Positions 30,590 to 40,380 of a stretch of 64,000 nt of DNA are shown here, piece after piece. The stretch is from Thermoplasmatales archaeon (lineage in GTDB: Archaea > Thermoplasmatota > Thermoplasmata > Thermoplasmatales > Thermoplasmataceae). Position numbers and translations under genes: made by a program. Under the pieces are notes generated by a model. That model was not told where the DNA came from. It saw only the letters and a list, made by a program, of their open reading frames with translations, and searched no databases. Location: the NCBI GenBank assembly GCA_027366585.1, contig DAHXNF010000036.1, forward strand, positions 120,303 through 184,302, in the 5' to 3' direction. Numbering within the stretch: position 1 is the stretch's first letter; every line of letters begins with the position of its first letter.

Positions 30590-31594
30590 ATGATCAACCC
30601 GGCAGAATCAGGACTGAACTTGCAGCAAAGACTCACAAGATCTTCTCTCTTTAACGAACTAGGAGACAGGTGGATTAGCAGGAGAAGAATAGTGGCTGGT
30701 AGCAGCACAAACCTGATGGAGCTGGGGGAAATCAAGTACCAGGACATTTACAATTACTTTGCAAGAATGAGCAGCATTCGCTGGACTTCTGATGAATTCG
30801 ATCTGGCGAAGGATCAGAAGGACTATTCACAGATATCTGAAGTTGAGAAGAAGACAGTTGAAAGAGTGCTTGCTTCTTTGGTTTTTCTAGAGAGTGAGTT
30901 ACTAAACAACTATTATATTATATTGCCATATTTTACGGCACCTGAGTGCTACCTTGTTGGGTCTGCTATAATAGGGCAAACTGCCAACCATACAAATGCT
31001 CTATCGGGCATAGTAAGGAGCGTTGTGGCACAGCAGGAGAGAGACCCGCTGTACAACTCCTGGAGAACCATTGAACATTTGAGATTAAGGAATAAGTCGA
31101 TTAATACCAGATTTGTTGAATTTACAAATAAGCCCCTTTTACTGAATTTCCTGGACGATCTGTTGGTAAGCGTATTTATACAGCTTGTAATAGTTCCATC
31201 TGAACTCAGCCTCATCTACTCATCTACAAGAAAGGGGAGGATGCTGGGTACTTTCGAAATATTAAGACGAATACAGCGTGATCTCGATCTTCATTCGCAA
31301 ACTATTGTTTCTATTTACAGAAAGCTACTTGAGGAGAATTCCACCATTGCCTCCACGGAGTTGAAGGATCACATCCTTAAGATGATTCGTGATCTCACAA
31401 ACCTCGAAACGGATTTCACCCAGTTTCTCTCAGAAGGAATGATCCCGGGACTCAACAATCTGATGATAGCAAAATTCTCGCAAGCCCAGGCAAACAAGGT
31501 GTTGAAGATTCTCTCGATGGAGCCACTGTTCCCAGGTGTAGGCGGCAATCCTATTCCATGGTTTGAGAGTTATTCAGAAATAAGGACTCGCTGA
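30590..31594 (+). CDS. R2-fold paralog of ribonucleotide reductase small subunit, predicted not to form a normal dimetal/Tyr radical site
   Basis: 334 aa; aligns without gaps over long stretches to the beta subunit at 34035-35093 (FTAPE, IQRDxxxH, PWFES); glutamate ligands and radical Tyr substituted; ends right after NPIPWFESYSEIRTR. Confidence 0.8.
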   Translation: MINPAESGLNLQQRLTRSSLFNELGDRWISRRRIVAGSSTNLMELGEIKYQDIYNYFARMSSIRWTSDEFDLAKDQKDYSQISEVEKKTVERVLASLVFLESELLNNYYIILPYFTAPECYLVGSAIIGQTANHTNALSGIVRSVVAQQERDPLYNSWRTIEHLRLRNKSINTRFVEFTNKPLLLNFLDDLLVSVFIQLVIVPSELSLIYSSTRKGRMLGTFEILRRIQRDLDLHSQTIVSIYRKLLEENSTIASTELKDHILKMIRDLTNLETDFTQFLSEGMIPGLNNLMIAKFSQAQANKVLKILSMEPLFPGVGGNPIPWFESYSEIRTR

Positions 31595-31783
31595 ATTAGC
31601 CTAATTTTCAATTTGTGTATCCAGACATGGTAATGATATATAATCATGATTGGTCACATATCAGGTAAAAAAAAACAACTTATATCTTAGAACATTGAAA
31701 AAGTTACAAACATTTGCAGTATCTCATGAACCAAATGTTCCTAAATATATGCGATTGGAGGGTGAAATTGATTGGAATTTATA

Positions 31784-34033
31784 ATGAAACCGACCAAGGT
31801 TATAAACCGCGAAGGGAAGGAAGTACCTATTGATGTTACAAAGATCAGGTCAGTGATAGAGAAGGCCTGCCAGGGCCTAAGGGTTGATCCAATGGAGCTA
31901 GAACTCGACTCACAGATCCATTTCACCGATCGGATTTCGACAAAGACAATCCAGGAGACTCTGATCAAGGTTGCAAACGAGAAAGTAAAGATGTCAGAGC
32001 CTGACTGGACATTCGTCGCTGCAAGGCTCCTATTGCATCATCTCTACAAGGAGTCATCCAGGAAGCGTGGCGAACCCTACGGCAATTTCTGGAGCCTGGT
32101 ATCCCATTTAGTTTCCGACGGGAGATATGACTCCCGAGTCCTAAGCGAATATTCAAGGGAAGATTTTGAGATGTTTGAGAAGGCACTAAGACCCGAACGG
32201 GACCTGCTACTGGGTTATCCAGGGTTGAAGCATCTGGTTGATCGTTATGCGATCCGCACTAAGGACGAAATTTGGTTCGAGCTTCCGCAGGATGTGTTCA
32301 TGGGCGTCGCAATATACCTCGCCCTGGCGGAGGAGAAGACTAAGAGAGTATACTGGGCGCTAAAGTTCTACGAGGTATTATCCAATCTTTACATTACGAT
32401 GGCGACTCCCACACTGGCTCAGGCACGCAGGCCTAAGGGGCAGCTCAGCTCATGCTTCATTGACAGCCCCGATGATTCAATCAATGGAATATTTGATGGA
32501 TTAACTGCCTTCGCGCAGATCTCCCAGAATGGCGGTGGAATGGGTGTCTACTTAGGCCACATTCGCGGTCTTGGAAGCTCAATCAGGGACTATGCCGGCG
32601 TCGGAAGTGGCGTTATCCCCTGGGTAAGGTTGTACAATGATACAGCAGTTTCTGTGAACCAGCTTGGCCAGAGAGCCGGCGCCGCAAGTATATGGCTGGA
32701 TATCTGGCACACAGATATAGTGGATTTCCTTGATCTAAAGACAAACAATGGAGATGAAAGGAGGAAAGCGCATGACATATTTCCAGGTGTGTGCGTTCCT
32801 GATCTCTTCTATAAGAGACTGGAAAAGGGTGAGAGTTGGTACCTCTTTGACCCACATGAGGTGCGAATCAGGAAAGGGTGGAGACTAGAGGAATCATGGG
32901 GAGAAGAGTTCGAGAGTAGATATATGGAATGCGTCTCCGACCCATCGGTTCCCAGAAAGGAGATCAGTTCTCTTGAACTGATGGGACTGATACTCAAGAG
33001 CCTGTACGAAACTGGCGGACCATTTTTCTTCAACCGGGATACTGTAAACAGGCTCAACCCAAACAAGCACGCAGGAGTCATCTATTCCTCGAACCTCTGC
33101 ACGGAGATAACACAGAACCAGTCTTCCACTGTCAGGACAAATGAGAACGTTTCCGATGACATGATAACCCTTCAGTACAGGACAGGAGACATGGTGGTTT
33201 GCAACCTGTCATCCATCAATCTTGGTAGGACAAACACACCTGAACTCCTTTCGGAGGTAATCCCGGTGCAGGTAAGAATGCTTGATAATGTGATAACCCT
33301 GAATAACCTGCCGGTCCCTCAGGCTACCATGACAAACATGAAGTACAGGGCAATTGGCGTGGGAGTGTCAGGATATCATCAGCTGCTTGTGCAGAACGGC
33401 ATAGACTGGGAATCTGAGGAGCATGTCGCGTTCGCAGACTCCCTGTTCGAGCACATAAACTACGTGGCTGTCAACGCCAGCTGTGATCTTGCCGCGGAGA
33501 GAGGATCATACCCTCTGTTCAAGGGCAGCGACTGGGAATCTGGAGAGTATTTCAGCCTACGTGGATATAAGGATCAAAAATGGTTAGATCTGGCAGCAAA
33601 GGTAAAGGAGAAGGGCATAAGAAACGGGTACCTTATCGCAATAGCACCGACGGGTAGCACCAGCGTCATAGCCGGATCTACTGCAAGCGTAGACCCGATA
33701 TTCAAGCCTGTATTCATTGAAGAGAAGAAGAGCTTCGTCATCAAGAGGGTCGCCCCGGAACTGACCGCCGAAAATGCTCGACTATACAAGGAGGCGCATT
33801 CAATCGACCAGTCATGGAGCATTAAGGCAGCCGCGGCCAGGCAGCGGCACATAGACCAGTCCCAGTCCCTCAACCTCTATGCTACACAGGATCTCGATGA
33901 AGAGAAGTTTCTTAGCCTATACTATGATGCTTGGAAGCTTGGAGTCAAGACACTGTACTATTTCAGGAATTACACAAAGGACGAGGATGAAGTGAAACAG
34001 GATGCAGAGGCATGCGAGTCATGCCAGGCATGA
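31784..34033 (+). CDS. nrdA: Class I ribonucleotide reductase alpha (large) subunit
   Basis: About 749 aa; ATP cone at N-terminus; LSSCFIDSPDDSINGIF, SSNLCTEITQ, VVCNLSSINLG, IAIAPTGSTSVIAGSTASVDPIF, KTLYYFRNYT, C-terminal CESC. Confidence 0.92.
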   Translation: MKPTKVINREGKEVPIDVTKIRSVIEKACQGLRVDPMELELDSQIHFTDRISTKTIQETLIKVANEKVKMSEPDWTFVAARLLLHHLYKESSRKRGEPYGNFWSLVSHLVSDGRYDSRVLSEYSREDFEMFEKALRPERDLLLGYPGLKHLVDRYAIRTKDEIWFELPQDVFMGVAIYLALAEEKTKRVYWALKFYEVLSNLYITMATPTLAQARRPKGQLSSCFIDSPDDSINGIFDGLTAFAQISQNGGGMGVYLGHIRGLGSSIRDYAGVGSGVIPWVRLYNDTAVSVNQLGQRAGAASIWLDIWHTDIVDFLDLKTNNGDERRKAHDIFPGVCVPDLFYKRLEKGESWYLFDPHEVRIRKGWRLEESWGEEFESRYMECVSDPSVPRKEISSLELMGLILKSLYETGGPFFFNRDTVNRLNPNKHAGVIYSSNLCTEITQNQSSTVRTNENVSDDMITLQYRTGDMVVCNLSSINLGRTNTPELLSEVIPVQVRMLDNVITLNNLPVPQATMTNMKYRAIGVGVSGYHQLLVQNGIDWESEEHVAFADSLFEHINYVAVNASCDLAAERGSYPLFKGSDWESGEYFSLRGYKDQKWLDLAAKVKEKGIRNGYLIAIAPTGSTSVIAGSTASVDPIFKPVFIEEKKSFVIKRVAPELTAENARLYKEAHSIDQSWSIKAAAARQRHIDQSQSLNLYATQDLDEEKFLSLYYDAWKLGVKTLYYFRNYTKDEDEVKQDAEACESCQA

Positions 34034-34034
34034 G

Positions 34035-35093
34035 ATGAAGAATATGCAGAAGAAATTATTGTTTAACCCTGATGGAACAAGGGATTTAAAGTTCCAGAGG
34101 CTAATTGGCGGTAAGTCTACCAACCTGATCGAATTTGCAAACGTGAAGTACGACTGGGCAGAACAACTATACAGGAAGATGCGCCAGTTCTTCTGGATAC
34201 CTGATGAGGTTCCGCTCGGAGACGACAAGAGGCAGTATCCAAAGCTCACGGAAGCCGAGCAGACTGCGTACAAGAAGACACTGGCATTCCTGATCTTCCT
34301 GGATAGTATACAAGTGGATAACCTTGGCGCCCTCGCACTATATATTACAGCGCCTGAAGTTGTAGCCTGCCTCAAGACCCAGGCATTCTTTGAAACGATA
34401 CACGCTCAGAGCTATGATTACCTCCTAACGTCGGTGGTTGATTCGCTGACCAGGGATGAGGTTTATACTATGTGGAAGGATGATGCCAACCTGCTCACGA
34501 GAAACAAGTTCATAACAGACCAGTACCAGGAGTTCATTGAAAATCCAACCGAGCGTGCTTTTCTCAGATCTTGCATGGCCGATTACCTGCTGGAGGGCGT
34601 ATACTTCTACAGTGGGTTTGCCTTCTTCTATGCCCTTGGAAGACAGGACAAAATGGGAGGTACTGTGAGCCTGATCCGCCTGATCCAGAGGGATGAAAAC
34701 ACACACCTTGCCCTTTTTACCCATATACTTAGGACGTTGGCCGACGAAAACCAGGAGTGGTTTACCAGCGGTATACGGAATGAGCTGACTTCGATGCTCA
34801 AGACCGCCGTCGAGCATGAAATATCATGGGGAAAATATGTCACAAGGAACCAGATCCTTGGTCTTTCCGACACAATCATAGAAAACTACATAAAGTATCT
34901 TGGAAATATGCGTGCGGAATCGATCGGACTTGAACCACCGTATGAGAAAATCAAGCATCCAATGCCCTGGGTTGACAGTTTTGCAGCCATGAACTCCACC
35001 AAGACAGATTTCTTTGAAAGAAGAGTAACAAACTACCAGAAGTTCAGCGGATCAATGAATTTCGATAAGTTGAAGCCTCCGGGCTCCACCTGA
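34035..35093 (+). CDS. nrdB: Class I ribonucleotide reductase beta (small, R2) subunit, canonical
   Basis: Start ATG at 34035; FFETIHAQSYDY (E, H, radical Y), ADYLLEGVYFY (E), LIQRDENTHLALF (E, H), LGDDKRQY (D), C-terminal FFERRVTNYQKFSGSMNF. Confidence 0.92.
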   Translation: MKNMQKKLLFNPDGTRDLKFQRLIGGKSTNLIEFANVKYDWAEQLYRKMRQFFWIPDEVPLGDDKRQYPKLTEAEQTAYKKTLAFLIFLDSIQVDNLGALALYITAPEVVACLKTQAFFETIHAQSYDYLLTSVVDSLTRDEVYTMWKDDANLLTRNKFITDQYQEFIENPTERAFLRSCMADYLLEGVYFYSGFAFFYALGRQDKMGGTVSLIRLIQRDENTHLALFTHILRTLADENQEWFTSGIRNELTSMLKTAVEHEISWGKYVTRNQILGLSDTIIENYIKYLGNMRAESIGLEPPYEKIKHPMPWVDSFAAMNSTKTDFFERRVTNYQKFSGSMNFDKLKPPGST

Positions 35094-35101
35094 TTTTATA
35101 C

Positions 35102-35893
35102 TCAGGAGAATTCGTCTTTAACCCCAAGTATTTTTGACTTCAGTGTTTTTAACGAAAATAGGAGGATAATCGCTCCAAGGAACGATATCAGGAAAAGAAG
35201 GATAGCGCCAATCTTGACGGGCCCATAATTGAACCTTGCTCCCAGTTTGTAAACAGTGAGGCAAGCCATTATATAACCGACTATTCCAATAAGACCGCCA
35301 AGAATTACTAGGGATAGCCCCTCGATCAGCATTACGTAATGTCCAGAAAGATATGCAAGACTGAACTGCGTTGCAGAATATGAATTGAGAAATCCAATAG
35401 AAACAATAGCTCCGGGGATCAGCAGAACCAGTCCTACGAAAAGAACGTACGTGGCTGTAACTCCGGTCCTGTATTCTGAGTCTATTATCCTCATCATTGA
35501 AAAACCATGATTCATTATAATGAAGCTAACTATCGATATCACAATCATTCCTATGAGCGTATATTCCAGCATGGGCATCTGGCTGGCAAGCTTCGGGCCG
35601 TCAATCGTGACTGTCGATGGATTGTAATAAGGCTGAAAAGTATTGAAGAGCAGGTTGACCTGGAACGGTGAAGCTACAATATAGAGAATCTCTTCTACGA
35701 TAATGAGCGGCATTGCGAATCTCAGGAAGTCCATGCCTCTGGTGAAAATGCCCCTCCTGTCTATCCTGATCCTGGATTCTGCAGTCACTGATCGGGGCAG
35801 AATGGCAGCGCATATCACACAATTTTCGAGGACGTCCTCGTTAATTGCACCGCATCTCTTGCATTCTCTGACCATTAGATGCGTAGAATGCAT
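35102..35893 (-). CDS. Zinc-ribbon membrane protein of unknown function
   Basis: 263 aa; N-terminal CKRCGAINEDVLENCVICAAILP, then several TM segments. Confidence 0.7.
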   Translation of the reverse strand: MHSTHLMVRECKRCGAINEDVLENCVICAAILPRSVTAESRIRIDRRGIFTRGMDFLRFAMPLIIVEEILYIVASPFQVNLLFNTFQPYYNPSTVTIDGPKLASQMPMLEYTLIGMIVISIVSFIIMNHGFSMMRIIDSEYRTGVTATYVLFVGLVLLIPGAIVSIGFLNSYSATQFSLAYLSGHYVMLIEGLSLVILGGLIGIVGYIMACLTVYKLGARFNYGPVKIGAILLFLISFLGAIILLFSLKTLKSKILGVKDEFS

Positions 35894-36061
35894 AAATGAT
35901 ATATATAATTATCATGATGAAAAAGGAATTAACGGATTTCCATTGACTTGGGGCAGTACTCACACGTCAAAGAAAAATAAATATGGAATATGTTATTTTC
36001 CTTTCCCGAGCAAAAAGAAAGCTCACAAAATTAAATATGATTTTAAAATTACCGTGGAAGA

Positions 36062-36146
36062 GCAGGGGTTGTCGAGATTGGTCAAAGGCGCCAGATTGAG
36101 GGTCTGGTTCCGTAGGGATACGTGGGTTCAAATCCCATCCCCTGCA
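36062..36146 (+). tRNA. tRNA-Leu (anticodon GAG)
   Basis: Acceptor GCAGGGG/CCCCTGC, anticodon arm CCAGA-TTGAGGG-TCTGG, long variable arm, T-arm GTGGGTTCAAATCCCAT. Confidence 0.95.
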
Positions 36147-36335
36147 TTCCACTGACTATCCTGGATCGGGTTCCATGTATTTCGATCTCGACCATCGACA
36201 TGAAGCATCTCTTTGCGCATACTTCTAATAGGAATACTTAATTATGACTATACATCAATATACGATGCACGAACACGTAAGGTGTTTATCATGGTGCACT
36301 GATAACAGGAAGAGCGCGGAGCTTAAAGGATAGTA

Positions 36336-36797
36336 ATGCAAACCGGTAAGGGCGATATTGCCTTTGTTAGAAAATTCCAGGATTCAGATCTTGATGAGGT
36401 CGTGAACCTCGCCAATTCATCGCTTACTGAATACTATGGGATCGACCTGATTTACGACCTTGCCAGACAGTGGCCTGATGGCTTCCTCGTCTACCAGTTC
36501 GGAAACCGCGTAGCTGGGTTCCTTGCGGGCTCGAAGTATTCGACAAACGAGGCCAGGATCCTGCTCCTCGCTGTTAACAGATCCTATAGGCGGATGGGCA
36601 TTGGTTCCACCCTGGTGGAAGATTTCACCAGGATATGCTCGCATCTTGGAATGATGAGCATGCGTCTTGAGGTCCGAGTTGATAACATTGAGGCAATAGA
36701 CTTCTACAAGAACCTCAAATTTGTGATCATATCAACAATGAAGAGTTATTACAGTGACTCTTCTGATGCTCACATTATGTGGCGCCTTATTTCGTAA
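36336..36797 (+). CDS. GNAT N-acetyltransferase (RimI-like)
   Basis: 153 aa; ILLLAVNRSYRRMGIGSTLVEDFTRIC...RLEVRVDNIEAIDFYKNLKF. Confidence 0.85.
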   Translation: MQTGKGDIAFVRKFQDSDLDEVVNLANSSLTEYYGIDLIYDLARQWPDGFLVYQFGNRVAGFLAGSKYSTNEARILLLAVNRSYRRMGIGSTLVEDFTRICSHLGMMSMRLEVRVDNIEAIDFYKNLKFVIISTMKSYYSDSSDAHIMWRLIS

Positions 36798-37075
36798 TAA
36801 GACCCTGGAACCAGAGGAACTCATTACAAAATTTATTAGCGGTACTCATTTTCATTGTGAGCGGTAAACGATTGCAGTAAGGAGATTCGGAGAGTATTAT
36901 TGGAATGTTATAACAATCGTAAACGTTTAGCTGTGTTCGGCGGGTTCTATTATCCTGCTGCTACCTTTAACAATTCTCACCAGGTAAAGGTAACATTTTC
37001 TTAATCATATCTTTGCTCCTTTGCATTAATACGCCCGTAAATATATTCGAACATCCCCCGGTTGAGCAAACCCAA

Positions 37076-37642
37076 TGAAGGAAACGCCAACAATAACAAT
37101 TGATCTGCCATCAAGAGTCTTTGCGTTGGGCAATGACACAACCAAAGTTCGCTTCAACAATTTGGAATAGTTAAGAGGAAGCAGTTGCAAACATGGCAAA
37201 AACCGGAAAACCTACGATATACAGGTGGTAGCCGTCTAAAGGCTACCTTGTCGTAGAAGTTTTGAAAGAGGGCGCAAGGCATCACCCGCCCCTACCCAAT
37301 ACAGGCTCTCTTGAGGAAGACCCTGTTGCTTTATTCAGGAACCGGTCTGAGGGATTAAATGGGAAAATATCAACAGCGTTTAATGAGTTAATCAAAGACG
37401 CACCAGATGACAAAAAACTCCTTCAGGAAATTCAGAAGTTCATAGAAAGCTGAAAAGAAGGCATTCTTACAGTTTTGCAACGCGGTTCAGAAAGGAATGA
37501 AATAGCAGCAGATGTTGACAACGGCATACTTGCGGATCTGATATACGGGTCTAAGTTGTATTGATTCCTGCTAAACCCTAAGCCCGTTGATGGTGAATTT
37601 GTAAGACATGTTATTGGAATCATTCATCACTTGAGACATTAA
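37076..37642 (+). pseudogene. TetR/AcrR-family regulator pseudogene with in-frame stops
   Basis: One frame reads EEAVANMAKTGKPTIYRW*PSKGYLVVEVLKEGARHHPPLPNTGSLEEDPVALFRNRSEGLN...IES*KEGILTVLQRGSERNEIAADVDNGILADLIYGSKLY*FLLNPKPVDGEFVRHVIGIIHHLRH; TetR HTH plus TetR C-terminal pattern with TAA 37172, TAG 37229, TGA 37451, TGA 37562. Confidence 0.75.
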
Positions 37643-37887
37643 TTTCCCATGGATGCGGGGTGGAAGAAAGTCCTTGAACCAGGTCAGGGAATTCCTAGAT
37701 AATATTGGCACGCAAATTGAAAGAGGATGAAGACCATTTCGGCAATGGAAAGGAAACTAAGGGGACCTCTCGAAATGGCAATTATATTTGATTATAAGGG
37801 AAAAGTGTGATGGAAGCACAACCGTTTTAGAAGAAGCTTAATGGAAGAAAAGGCAGGATTCCTCTATATCCAAAGAAGCCGCGATGA

Positions 37888-38976
37888 CTAATTCCTGGAA
37901 ATAAGCGTTACGACGTCTTCATCCTCGAGTTCATAATCAAGGCCAGCCCTGATTTCACTTTGCTTCCGTTTGCTGTTTAGTATTATTGCATACCTGAATG
38001 ATGAAAGCATCTCCCTGCTTATCCTGCGGCATACATCCCTTACCTTCACACCTGTTCTTAGAATCAACGGTCGTTCGTAATCTATTTCCCCGGACTTTTC
38101 CCTCAGGTATATCCTCACAAGGCTCAGCCCCCTGAATATAAGATCCTTGAGGTCTTCGATTCCTTCGCCGGTGCTTGCTGACACAAAGATCGACTCAATG
38201 TTAATCGGCAGTAGTGAAGCTACCTCGTCCCTGTCATGCGGAAGATCATTTTTGTTTACTGCAACCACAGCGGGCACATGCATCGTGTTCCCTCTGAGGA
38301 AGTCAATGATGTCGTCCACGTCTACGTTTTCCCGGATGTAGAGGTCGCAATTTGTGATCTTGAATTCTTTCAGTATTTCCTTTATTTCTACTTCCCTGAT
38401 CTTTATGTTCTTGGGTGAATAGATCCTTATTCCACCGCTTCCGGTTTTCTTCATTGCTATGTTCTTCCTCTTCCTGCCGACAACGATCCCTGCCTTTCTT
38501 AGTTCAAGTATAATTGTATCGAGACCCTTGTTCTTTACATCAGTTATAAGAAGGATAAGATCTGCCGCACGTACTGCACTCAGAACCTCCCTGCCACGAC
38601 CAGATCCAGTTGCTGCGTTTTCGATGATGCCTGGAAGGTCAAGTATCTGCAGGATTGCTCCATTATACTTCATTGTGCCCGGGATGACCTTTAAAGTTGT
38701 GAATGCGTAACTACCGATTTCACTTTCTGAATTCGTGAGTCTGTTAAGAAGGCTGCTCTTTCCAACATTTGGAAAACCAACGAGCGCGACGGTGGCATCG
38801 CCGCTCTTCTGTATTGCAAAACCTCTCCCGCCTCCCTTCTTATGGGTCTCCGCTTCCAGTATGAGCTGTGACATCTTTGCCTTGAGTATGCCGATATGGT
38901 GCTCTGTTGCCTTGTTATACTGGGTCTTCTTAATCTCGCTCTCGATTTCCTTAATCCTTTCCTCAATTGTCGGCAC
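37888..38976 (-). CDS. DRG/Obg-family GTP-binding protein (with TGS domain)
   Basis: 362 aa; GFPNVGKSSLLNRLTNSESEIGSYAFTTLKVIPGTMKYNGAILQILDLPGI, NKNDLP, C-terminal TGS-like region. Confidence 0.93.
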   Translation of the reverse strand: MPTIEERIKEIESEIKKTQYNKATEHHIGILKAKMSQLILEAETHKKGGGRGFAIQKSGDATVALVGFPNVGKSSLLNRLTNSESEIGSYAFTTLKVIPGTMKYNGAILQILDLPGIIENAATGSGRGREVLSAVRAADLILLITDVKNKGLDTIILELRKAGIVVGRKRKNIAMKKTGSGGIRIYSPKNIKIREVEIKEILKEFKITNCDLYIRENVDVDDIIDFLRGNTMHVPAVVAVNKNDLPHDRDEVASLLPINIESIFVSASTGEGIEDLKDLIFRGLSLVRIYLREKSGEIDYERPLILRTGVKVRDVCRRISREMLSSFRYAIILNSKRKQSEIRAGLDYELEDEDVVTLISRN

Positions 38977-38978
38977 AA

Positions 38979-39551
38979 CTATCTCCTTATCTTCAACTCA
39001 TATGCATGGATTGTTTCAGTTTCGAAATGCTCACTCCCCAGAAGAGTGAAATGGAAATCGCTGAACTCATTCACAAGGGAATTTATATTAGTGAGATCGG
39101 AAAGGATCATATATATACTGCCCCCTTCGGCGAGGTGGCCGGAAGTGCTTGCAAGGAACCTCCTCGTAACCGCGAATCCATCTATGCCTCCATCCCATGC
39201 TACTGAACCTTCTGTTCCATCTACAACAGGGAGATATGGCGGGTTGAACAGTATGGTGTCATATTTCCCTTTTACAGCCTGGTACAGGTCCGAATGAAAA
39301 AGCTTCACCTTTACATTGTTCAGGGAACAATTATATCTTGCACACTCCAGGGAATTATCAGATATATCGACTGCATCTACCTGGAGACCCATTCGGGAAA
39401 AATATATCGCAATCAGTCCCGAGCCGGTGCCTATCTCAAGAACCTTTCCCCTGCATTTCGCTTTTCTTAAAAGAAGGAAAGTATCCTCTGCCGGCTCATA
39501 TACCGGATACTCTACGATATATGAAATTCCCCGGTAGTTCTTCAGAGGCAT
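38979..39551 (-). CDS. HemK2-like class I SAM methyltransferase
   Basis: 190 aa; YEPAEDTFLLLRKAKCRGKVLEIGTGSGLIAIYFSRMGLQVDAVDIS, NPPYLP motif. Confidence 0.85.
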   Translation of the reverse strand: MPLKNYRGISYIVEYPVYEPAEDTFLLLRKAKCRGKVLEIGTGSGLIAIYFSRMGLQVDAVDISDNSLECARYNCSLNNVKVKLFHSDLYQAVKGKYDTILFNPPYLPVVDGTEGSVAWDGGIDGFAVTRRFLASTSGHLAEGGSIYMILSDLTNINSLVNEFSDFHFTLLGSEHFETETIHAYELKIRR

Positions 39552-39971
39552 GCGAGGTTAATGTCCAGCACATTCTTAAATGATAATGCGCCTGCGTGAT
39601 TGTCTGAGAAACCTGTTACTCGAGAATTAGGCGCTGAAATACATCAATAATAGGTATTTGTTTAGCCTCACATCTATTTCTCCCATCTGGATATAATGAG
39701 GAACTACTGTGATGGCGTACGGGAAAGTTTTTCATGTTGTCGCACTGTTGCAGAATGCTGGTCTCTTAACACTCGAATCCAGATCTTTACATCGATGGGC
39801 TGGAAAATATTTTTAACTGGAGATTTTGCACATATATTGATCTGCGTTTACACAGTAATACACCATCCTGAGGAATATGACCTATACATATTGAATTGTG
39901 CATGGCACTTGACTAAAGACAGACTGTAATTAGGCCGTCAACGCTTAAATATATAATATACATATTAAGAT

Positions 39972-40175
39972 GTGCGACTCAACCTTATCTGGAAGATGGC
40001 ACTCTTTATTGTGCTTTTAGTCATAGAAATTATTGCAATCGTTGTTTTATCTTCTGATGAAAATTACGTATCAACTTTTCATAGCGCAATAATTAGCTTC
40101 CTTTTTTTCATTATTGCACTGTGCGATGTAGTGTTACTCTGGAACCTCTTTGATTACAAAGAGAAGCCACAATAG
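39972..40175 (+). CDS. Small two-TM protein (GTG start)
   Basis: 67 aa, two strongly hydrophobic segments. Confidence 0.4.
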   Translation: MRLNLIWKMALFIVLLVIEIIAIVVLSSDENYVSTFHSAIISFLFFIIALCDVVLLWNLFDYKEKPQ

Positions 40176-40380
40176 GAGCACTTTCAAAAACAGGTATGCA
40201 ATACACTATGCGTTAGTTTACCTTAATTACGAGACTCAATAAAACTTCATGATTGAGTATATTTCAATATCAATCTAAAATTGCCGCGTTCATTACGGGG
40301 CAACATTAAATAATGAATATGTATGCAGCGCAGATCAGTCATATATAATATGATTCAATTGATGTGGAGCTGATTAAAGA

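Noticed and set aside
30974-31003. Alternative alignment of the R2 paralog with Gly/Ala/Asn at the Glu/His/Tyr positions
   Set aside because: It needs a 2-residue gap after the shared TAPE anchor; the gap-free alignment retains the His and gives Thr/His/Leu, so only that version is reported.
37166-37642. Possible stop-codon recoding (TGA/TAG as Trp) in the TetR-like frame
   Set aside because: A TAA also interrupts the frame, and no other gene in the window uses in-frame stops, so ordinary pseudogene decay is simpler.
39696-39929. 77-aa plus-strand ORF in the 39.6-39.97 kb spacer
   Set aside because: No family motif and no obvious ribosome-binding site; likely a chance ORF.
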